Both the position numbers and the translations under genes were made by a program. From positions 163,923,860 through 163,987,859 of the forward strand of contig OV050030.1 in NCBI GenBank assembly GCA_920105625.2: a DNA stretch of 64,000 nucleotides, given 5' to 3'. Below are positions 57,176 to 64,000 of this stretch, piece after piece; the first letter of the stretch is position 1; every line of letters begins with the position of its first letter. The stretch comes from Clusia tigrina (lineage: Eukaryota; Arthropoda; Insecta; Diptera; Clusiidae). The notes beneath the pieces were generated by a model. That model had not been told where the DNA came from. It saw nothing but the letters and a program-made list of their open reading frames with translations, and did no database searches.

Positions 57176-59870
57176 CTCAGCAACCAAGGCCGCAACGGGC
57201 TGCCTCGTATGCAAAGGCAATCACCAACTTTTTGCATGCGCACAATTCTTGGCGAAAACGCCGCATCACCGTTTTGATATAATTAAACAACACAAGTTAT
57301 GTGCGAATTGTATGAAAAATGGTCATACATCGAAAACTTGTTCAATGAGAGGATGCACCAAATGCAACAAGAAGCACAACTCATTAGTGCATTTTGATCA
57401 ACAGCTAGCTAAGGACCCATCCAATAACTCGGGTCAGTCCAGTCAAGGGTCATCTCAGACACTCACAACATTCGTAAGTGAGCCTACCGTGGAGTTACAT
57501 AGCTATACCAGTGCCATAGAAAAACCACTCACCACTTCATTAGTGTCCCCGGTCAATCGTGCGGGCGTGAAACATGTGCTGTTGAGCACTGTCGTCTTAA
57601 AAGTCAATGACTTCCGTGGCAATGAATTTCAATGCCGTGCAATTTTGGACGGCGGTTCGCAGACAAACTACATTACGGACAGGTTTGCAAAGAAGCTCGG
57701 ATTACCAGCACAATACAATCTGCAGTACTTTGATGGAATTGGGGAAATTCAACAACGCGCTACTCACCGAGCCAACATTAGACTTGAGTCACGATTGACT
57801 AGTTACTCAGCCCGAATTGAAGTTGTCATACTGCCAAAAATTACACATCCACTGCCAACACAGAGTTTCGACGTGACAGCCTGGCCTATTCCTAAAAATA
57901 TTCAATTGGCTGACCGTGAGTTTAATCAATCAGGTCCAATTAATATTCTTATAGGCAACGAATGTTATCTGGAATTGCTAGTAGTCGGCCAAATCAAATT
58001 GGGAACCGGACTCCCCATATTGCAAAACACCGTGTTCGGATGGGTGCTTGGTGGACACATCACAGTTCCATCAACAGCTGAGACTACGTTCTGCGGTATT
58101 GGAGTTACGAATGAAGATGAATCATTAACCCAACAGCTCGAGCGTTTCTGGCAGCTAGAAGAATTTGACACCAACAGCCCGCCGCTAACAGCGATAGAAA
58201 GAACTTGCGAAGCATTTTTCAACCAAACGGTGTGTCGAGCAGCGAGCGGACAGTTCATTGTGCGCTTGCCTTTCGTTGATAACGCAAGCCCTCTTGGAGA
58301 CTCGAAAGCTACCTCATTACAACGCTTTTACGCCATCGAACGTAAATTGCAAAGAAACCCCGTCATCAAAATGCAGTATACGGCCTTCATGGAGGAATAC
58401 CTGCGGCTAGGTCACATGGAAGAAGTTAGCGGAAGCATAAACCAACCCCACTACTTCTTACCTCACCACTGCGTTCTGAAGCCAGACCGCACCACCACAA
58501 AGTTGCGTGTCGTGTCCGACGCATCAATGAAGACGTCAACAAATGTATCATTGAACAATGTGCTACTACCAGGTCCAAAACTTCAAGAAGACTTATTTGC
58601 GGTTCTTTTGAGATTTCGAGTACGCAGATATGTTTTTACAGCAGATATCGAGAAAATGTACAGACAAATTATCGTGAACGAAGCTGACCGCAAGCATCAA
58701 CTAATCTTGTGGAGGAACACGCCAAGCGAACCTCTGAAAAGTTACCAATTAAACACAGTGACTTATGGAGTCACATCGGCACCATATTTGGCGATAAAAT
58801 GTCTACGCATATTAGCCAAGGAACATAGCACACAATATCCGCACGGTTCCAGATGCTTACAACGAGATTTTTATGTAGACGATGTTATGAGTGGAGCCGA
58901 CACGTTAGCAGAAGCCTTGCGCGTACAGGAGGAATTGAACTCCCTCACCAAGTCAGCAGGTTTTAAGTTGAGGAAATGGTGTGCGAGTAATAAAACACTG
59001 TTAACGAACATCAACGCAGAGGATCGAGCAATCCAATTGAATTTTGACAACGATTGTTTTACCATCACAACGCTTGGTTTAACGTGGCAACCTGGGACTG
59101 ATTCCTTCCTAATAAGGACCAAATGGAGCACAACAGCCAAAATAACGAAACGCCAAGTACTGTCGAACATCGCGCATACTTTCGACCCAATAGGTTTTTT
59201 GTCACCAGCTGTCTCATGTGCAAAAATATTCATGAAATCGCTGTGGCGTCTAAAATTAAGCTGGGACGAAGCACTCCCTATGGACTTGCATACCTTCTGG
59301 AGCCAGTTTAGAGAAAACATCCAGGAACTTGAGAACTTGCAAATTCCACGCTACGTATTTGCAACCACAAAGGACAATGTGCATCAGAGAGAATTACACG
59401 CTTTTGCCGATGCATCCGAGCAGGCCTATGGCGCTGTTATTTATGCAAGGTCGATAAAAACAGATGGATCTGTGAGCGTTCAGCTGTTGTGTTCTAGATC
59501 AAAGACTACACCACCAAAACAACAAACGCTCCCTCGGCTGGAGCTCTGTGCTGCACGGTTAACAGCCCAGTTATTGGACAGGGTAAAACATATTTTACAA
59601 TGGACAGGCGAATGCTTTCTGTGGTCTGACTCTGAAGTGACGCTAGCTTGGATCTCTGCCAGTTCGTCTTCCTATCACACCTTTGTGGCAAATCGAGTAG
59701 CAGCTATACAAGAAGTAACGGTGAAGCAACAATGGCGTCACGTACTTACAGACAAAAACCCGGCAGACATGATCTCACGAGGCATCAACCCGGGTTTTAT
59801 GGACCACTGTTTCTATACGGACCACCGTCATCGTGGCCAGCGGCATCAGCCAATTCAACCACAGAATTAG
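57072..59870 (+). CDS. BEL gag end, protease, RT and RNase H, unit 2 (932 codons)
   Basis: The same domains as unit 1, including the YVDD box and the DGG protease triad. Differences I can see: CNKKHNSLVHF for CKKKHNSLEHF, DPSNN for DSSNN, YSARIEVV for YTARIEIV, GQFIVRL for GQFVVRL, VLSNIAH for VLSDIAH, ARLTAQL for ARLAAQL, FMDHCF for FMDDCF. The zinc-knuckle and RT cores are otherwise identical. The same frameshift ends it before integrase. Confidence 0.9.
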   Translation: MKFLEKRFQSCEDREPQNEIINNKSTNAKYHSTLFSATKAATGCLVCKGNHQLFACAQFLAKTPHHRFDIIKQHKLCANCMKNGHTSKTCSMRGCTKCNKKHNSLVHFDQQLAKDPSNNSGQSSQGSSQTLTTFVSEPTVELHSYTSAIEKPLTTSLVSPVNRAGVKHVLLSTVVLKVNDFRGNEFQCRAILDGGSQTNYITDRFAKKLGLPAQYNLQYFDGIGEIQQRATHRANIRLESRLTSYSARIEVVILPKITHPLPTQSFDVTAWPIPKNIQLADREFNQSGPINILIGNECYLELLVVGQIKLGTGLPILQNTVFGWVLGGHITVPSTAETTFCGIGVTNEDESLTQQLERFWQLEEFDTNSPPLTAIERTCEAFFNQTVCRAASGQFIVRLPFVDNASPLGDSKATSLQRFYAIERKLQRNPVIKMQYTAFMEEYLRLGHMEEVSGSINQPHYFLPHHCVLKPDRTTTKLRVVSDASMKTSTNVSLNNVLLPGPKLQEDLFAVLLRFRVRRYVFTADIEKMYRQIIVNEADRKHQLILWRNTPSEPLKSYQLNTVTYGVTSAPYLAIKCLRILAKEHSTQYPHGSRCLQRDFYVDDVMSGADTLAEALRVQEELNSLTKSAGFKLRKWCASNKTLLTNINAEDRAIQLNFDNDCFTITTLGLTWQPGTDSFLIRTKWSTTAKITKRQVLSNIAHTFDPIGFLSPAVSCAKIFMKSLWRLKLSWDEALPMDLHTFWSQFRENIQELENLQIPRYVFATTKDNVHQRELHAFADASEQAYGAVIYARSIKTDGSVSVQLLCSRSKTTPPKQQTLPRLELCAARLTAQLLDRVKHILQWTGECFLWSDSEVTLAWISASSSSYHTFVANRVAAIQEVTVKQQWRHVLTDKNPADMISRGINPGFMDHCFYTDHRHRGQRHQPIQPQN

Positions 59871-61475
59871 AGAAGAGACAGGTATGTCTTACTACGTCAC
59901 AGATTCCGTCGTTAACTTCAATGATTGACCATCGAAATTCATGGACACATCTTCAAAGAGACACCGCATATGCACTTCGATTCATGAAAAATTGTCGTAA
60001 TGTGCCAGTTCAAACATCCATCGACCTCGACGCAGAAGAAATTAAAGGTGGTACTCAGACTATAATCAAGGACCTGCAGAGACAAGCATTCAATCCTCAA
60101 TATAAACTTCTCAAGCACAACAGACCAGTTGGAAGAGGGATGGGTGATCTTATACTATTTCTGGATCAAGACGACATTATGCGGGTAGGAGGACGATTAG
60201 AAAATTCAGCCCTACCACATGAAGCAAAATATCAAGCCCTATTGCCATATCGGAGTGATATCACTAAAATATTGATGACACACATCCACATTGATAACAA
60301 GCATGTTGGCCCAGCAGGTCTAGTAGCAGCGACATGGGAAGCTTATTGGCCGGTTAATGCGAAAACAATAGCCAGATCAATCGTGAAAAATTGTGTATCT
60401 TGCACTAAAGCTATGCCGAAGCCATTGCAGCAACTCATGGGACAGTTACCTGCATCGCGGGTTCAACCAAATAAACCTTTCATTCACGCTGGAGTCGATT
60501 TTTGTGGGCCATTTAAATTGCATTACAATCAAAGGGGAAAGACGCCACAAAAGTGTTATGTGGCGATATTTTGTTGCTTTGCAACTAAGGCCGTACACAT
60601 TGAAGTGGTAAGCAACCTTACGACCAACGCCTTTATCGGAGCCTTGAAGAGGTTTGTGAGCCGAAGAGGGAACTGTCGGCATCTTCATTGTGACAACGCG
60701 ACTAATTTCGTAGGAGCACGAAATCAATTGAGACAGATTGCGGACATCATCCACAACGTAGATACCAAATCACAGCTGATGAAATTCTGCGCACACAAGG
60801 GAATCGAGTTTCATTTCGCACCTGCTAGATCGCCACATTTTGGCGGCTTATGGGAAGCAGCGGTTAAATCGGCAAATAATCTATTTTACAAAAGTTTGTC
60901 CAATGCCCGATTAACATACGAAGAGTTAGAGACAGTTATGGTTGAAATAGAAGCCATTCTTAACTCGCAGCCGCTGATTCCGATGTCAGATGATCCACAC
61001 GATTACGCAGCATTAACTCCAGGTCACTTCTTAACAGGTGCACCATTGACAAGTGTTGTCGACCAGCCCACTGAGAATCTGAATATAAATTTACTGAAGC
61101 AATGGGACTTAGTCACAAGGTTGAAACAGGAATTTTGGAGTCGGTGGAGTAAGGAGTATCTAAGCCAACTCCAGCATCGCTACAAATGGAAGACCATGCG
61201 CCATAATTTACAGCCTGGTACAATGGTATTAATGAAGGAGGATAACTTGCCAGTTATTAAATGGCGGCTTGGTCGAGTAACTCAAACATTTCCTGGTGCT
61301 GACGGCCTAGTGCGAGTAGCGGAAATTCGAACTTCAACAGGCCTCACCAGAAGAGGCGTCCATTTACTCTCGCCATTACCCATGTCTACCGAAAGTAATC
61401 CAATAGAACAACCTGATAAGCATCCAGCTCCAGTAGAAGAAGCCACAAATCTCAAAGACGGCATAAGTCATACAC
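59795..61475 (+). CDS. BEL integrase, unit 2
   Basis: As unit 1: zinc-binding domain, DFCGPF, CDNATNF and GGLWEAAV catalytic blocks, and the C-terminal WRLGRVTQ domain. The frame is open further upstream than in unit 1 (back to 59641) because unit 2 has CAA in place of TAA at 59786. A silent C/T difference occurs at GATGA(C/T)CCACA (60996 area). Confidence 0.9.
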
Positions 61476-63233
61476 CAGCTAAGCGAAGACGATCTGTGTC
61501 ACCCTCGTCAGTATTGTTGCTATGCATATGCTTTCTAATTGCTCTAGTATCAGGTGATGACCCCATTACTAAGGTACCTTTCGGAAGTCAAACAGGACTC
61601 TATTTCGAAAAAATGGGTCTGACTTACTTAACAACAACAGATTGGAATATAGTTGTGTATTACAATATGTCCCAATACTGGCTTGAGCGCAACCACATAA
61701 TGCAAGGAATAACTGCAATGCAGCGAGCGTGTTCACGTATCCAAAGCGGTACAATTAATTGTGAGAAAACTGTGGACCAGTTCCGGACTAAATGGCAGCT
61801 AATCCAACAAGATAATGAGTACTTACAATACGACGAACAAATCCATCGTCAACGGCGAGACGCTCCATTAGCAATTGTTGGAAGCTTGTCGAATGCGTTG
61901 TTTGGAATTTTGGACTCCAACTATGCTAAAGAAATGTCTGCAACGATAAACGGCATATCCTGCAGCGAAGAACATCTTCTGCACCTAATTCGAAACCAAA
62001 CATCGGTAATTGACTCTACTAGCAATATTTTAAAGAAATCTGACGATCAAATTCAACAACTACACAAGAAATAAAAAATTTATATTGATAGCAGGACAAC
62101 TTCAGAAAGTCAGAATCCCAGCATGCAATAGCCGAAATGTTTAATGCGATGTCCGGTCGAGTACTTATGGCTATGCAGGACTACCAACGAAATCAAGAGC
62201 TCTTTTTAGATGTACTGACGGACACACATCATGGACAGCTCAATCCTCTTCTGCTGTATCCGTCTCAGCTGCAACAACAACTGAGAGCAATCAAAGACCA
62301 TCTCCCACCAACGTTACAAGTTCCCAGCAAGAATACCATTGAAATCCTTAAACTCATCTCTGTGGAAGCACGCATCACGCCAACTGAGATGATTGTGCGT
62401 CTTAAGTTACCATTGACTTATCAAGAACCATTCGAATTGGTACATGTGACTCGACTACCTATTTTGGGAGGCACTGGAATTTTCATGTTGGAAGGGAGAA
62501 TCGAGTATATAGTCACTAATCTACATCGAGACAAATATTATTCGTTATCAGCAGGAGAATTGTCAACATGCACTGCATTCAATTCTAATATGCATGTATG
62601 CAAGCAATTACATCCAACACATCGCGCATTACATCAACCAATCGACTATGTGAGATGGAAATATTATGTCAAACTCCAAACCCAAAAAGCTGCAAGGTTC
62701 ATCGCACACACGACGCACCTCAATGGATTCCATTACTTAAAGAAAACTCATGGATCTACATCGCACAGCCAGCTCGAACAATCAGCGTCATCTGCGGTTC
62801 AGACATCCTTACAGAATTACTGGAGGGAAGAGGAACCTTAACCTTGAGACAAGAATGCACCATAAGAGATGAGTATACAACCATAATGGCACATCGGACA
62901 TATGTATCAAAGGTCACCAGCACGATCATATCGAAAGTGAATCTAACTGAGTTGATCGCAGATTATATGACGGCTGCAACACACTCATTAGAACAACAGT
63001 TCAACCTGACGGACGATATTCAAGTACTACATGAACATGTGCAACAATTGCAAAACAATGAGCAAATGGATCTACCGCTTAAGAGCCGAGAAGTCCATCA
63101 GTTCAGCATCGGATATATCAGTTTGCTCATCACATTGATCTGCCTTATCTGGATCTCTTACCAGCGATATTCGAAGCAAAAGAGGCGACGAGCTCCAGAT
63201 TTTCGAGTACGGGTTCGCGCAAATAGCATTTAA
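61476..63233 (+). pseudogene. Env-like glycoprotein, unit 2
   Basis: Same as unit 1 with the same stop (TAA, 62072) and frame changes (62137-62735; 62715-63233). One Ile-to-Asn change in the apolar stretch after the basic site (about 61891) and Lys-to-Gln at about 63100 (EVHQFS). The signal segment, basic site and C-terminal membrane anchor are retained. Confidence 0.8.
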
Positions 63234-63268
63234 TTCGAAGTTGAGAATATGCTCAACAGGCGGGAGGA

Positions 63269-63750
63269 TGTTTGTGCCTGCTCCAACGCAAAACTCCAAT
63301 CAGCAATTCCCATCACCAATGCCCGCTCGTGAAAGCAGAATAAGCAGTACACTCGATGAACGGATATACAGCGTGTGAAGCCTCATCAGCATTTCCGTAC
63401 ACGTGCGGGCTAAAGTATTAAATTACCCTACGCACGCACAAACGCTGGTGCCTTGCACATAATTGCAGACACCACAAATATATTTATTTCATAATCAAAA
63501 TTATAATATAAATTCAATCAATTTATAAATAAAAATTGAGATATACTTTTGAAGTCAACCATTCAACAGTATTTTCTTTCAACCACAAGGTTAATTCAAA
63601 ATTAATACTTGATTACCCACAACAATCTTTCGGTATTGTACCCAAAGGGATATCAGACTTCAGTATTGCACTTGAAGTCATCATCACGATCCTTCGGTAT
63701 TGCACCCAAGGAATCGGCAACCGATTAGTAAACCAACTAATCGGTATAGA

Positions 63751-63754
<4 letters not shown>
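63269..63754 (+). repeat. BEL dimer LTR 3 (diverged)
   Basis: 486 bp. It shares positions 8, 66 and 85 with LTR 2 but from position 119 has its own variants: C at 119, TAAATTACCC for TAATTTGCCC, an 8-bp deletion (TATTTCATAATC), an 11-bp deletion (near 63575), a cluster of changes near 63625-63650, and ACCAACT for AACAACT. It ends GAAACA and passes straight into (TA)n. Confidence 0.9.
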
Positions 63755-63809
<55 letters not shown>

Positions 63810-63811
63810 TC

Positions 63812-63870
<59 letters not shown>
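63755..63870. repeat. (TA)n microsatellite, right flank of the BEL dimer
   Basis: ~116 bp of TA with one ACTCGAA interruption near 63808. Confidence 0.95.
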
Positions 63871-63873
<3 letters not shown>

Positions 63874-64000
63874 TAGTGTAGACCGCCTCCTCGCTATGAA
63901 CTGTGGAGAAGGCTAAATGGTCCATGTTCCGCCCGGCATCCGGTGGGACCTCCGCGTGGAGAGCATCTGATGACCCACGGCATAACCCTATTCGTCCACG
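63871..64000. other. Non-repetitive end of window, no gene assigned
   Basis: GC-richer than the rest. The minus strand has an open frame without a motif. Too short to classify. Confidence 0.3.

Overview
The window is eukaryotic, AT-rich, intergenic DNA made almost wholly of transposable elements (TEs) in many stages of decay. I find no convincing host gene. The mix of elements (BEL/Pao, Gypsy and Copia LTR retrotransposons, errantivirus-like env remnants, non-LTR elements with RNase H, Tc1/mariner elements, DINE-1/Helentron-like repeats and long (TA)n arrays) suggests an insect and most likely a higher dipteran, possibly a tephritid fruit fly. That assignment is inference from family resemblance, not a database result.

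Layout. 0.1-3.6 kb: two adjacent decayed genes of an uncharacterised two-gene mobile element, one with intron-like gaps. 4.2-5.4 kb, 7.8-8.9 kb and 12.1-13.3 kb: copies of one Helentron/DINE-1-like repeat family, with a Pif1/Helitron-type helicase remnant beside the middle copies. 5.6-6.5 kb: Copia gag-protease on the minus strand. 6.8-7.6 kb: Gypsy integrase end. 9.7-12.1 kb: Gypsy RT/RNase H split by a mariner. 13.7-16.3 kb: env-like remnant and 3' LTR. 16.3-20.4 kb: minus-strand Gypsy. 20.9-21.5 and 26.2-27.2 kb: Tc1/mariner relatives. 21.8-22.5 kb: BEL integrase. 23.7-24.3 kb: a mariner deletion derivative sitting in (TA)n. 28.3-30.2 kb: two LINE fragments. 30.2-36.4 kb: degenerate BEL/Pao element with an env-like tail. 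36.5-37.4 kb: long-terminal-inverted-repeat MITE. 37.7-38.5 kb: deleted mariner. 39.2-43.3 kb: a Gypsy element with both LTRs, inserted in a minus-strand BEL integrase gene (39.1 and 43.3-44.6 kb). 45.1-47.0 kb: minus-strand LTR element with a SAP-like, coiled-coil gag.

47.2-63.8 kb is the most striking part: a tandem BEL/Pao dimer (LTR-internal-LTR-internal-LTR, period exactly 8015 bp), bounded on both sides by (TA)n. The middle LTR is a mosaic: its first 85 positions carry the variants of the third LTR and everything from position 119 on carries those of the first LTR. This is the signature expected from unequal crossing over between the 5' and 3' LTRs of a single element. Both internal units share the same inactivating mutations, so the dimer formed after the element had already decayed.

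The genes do not work as a pathway. Each is part of a separate mobile element encoding structural proteins (gag), polyproteins (protease, RT, RNase H, integrase), env-like glycoproteins or transposases. Almost all are broken; the best preserved coding units are the RT and integrase reading frames of the BEL dimer.
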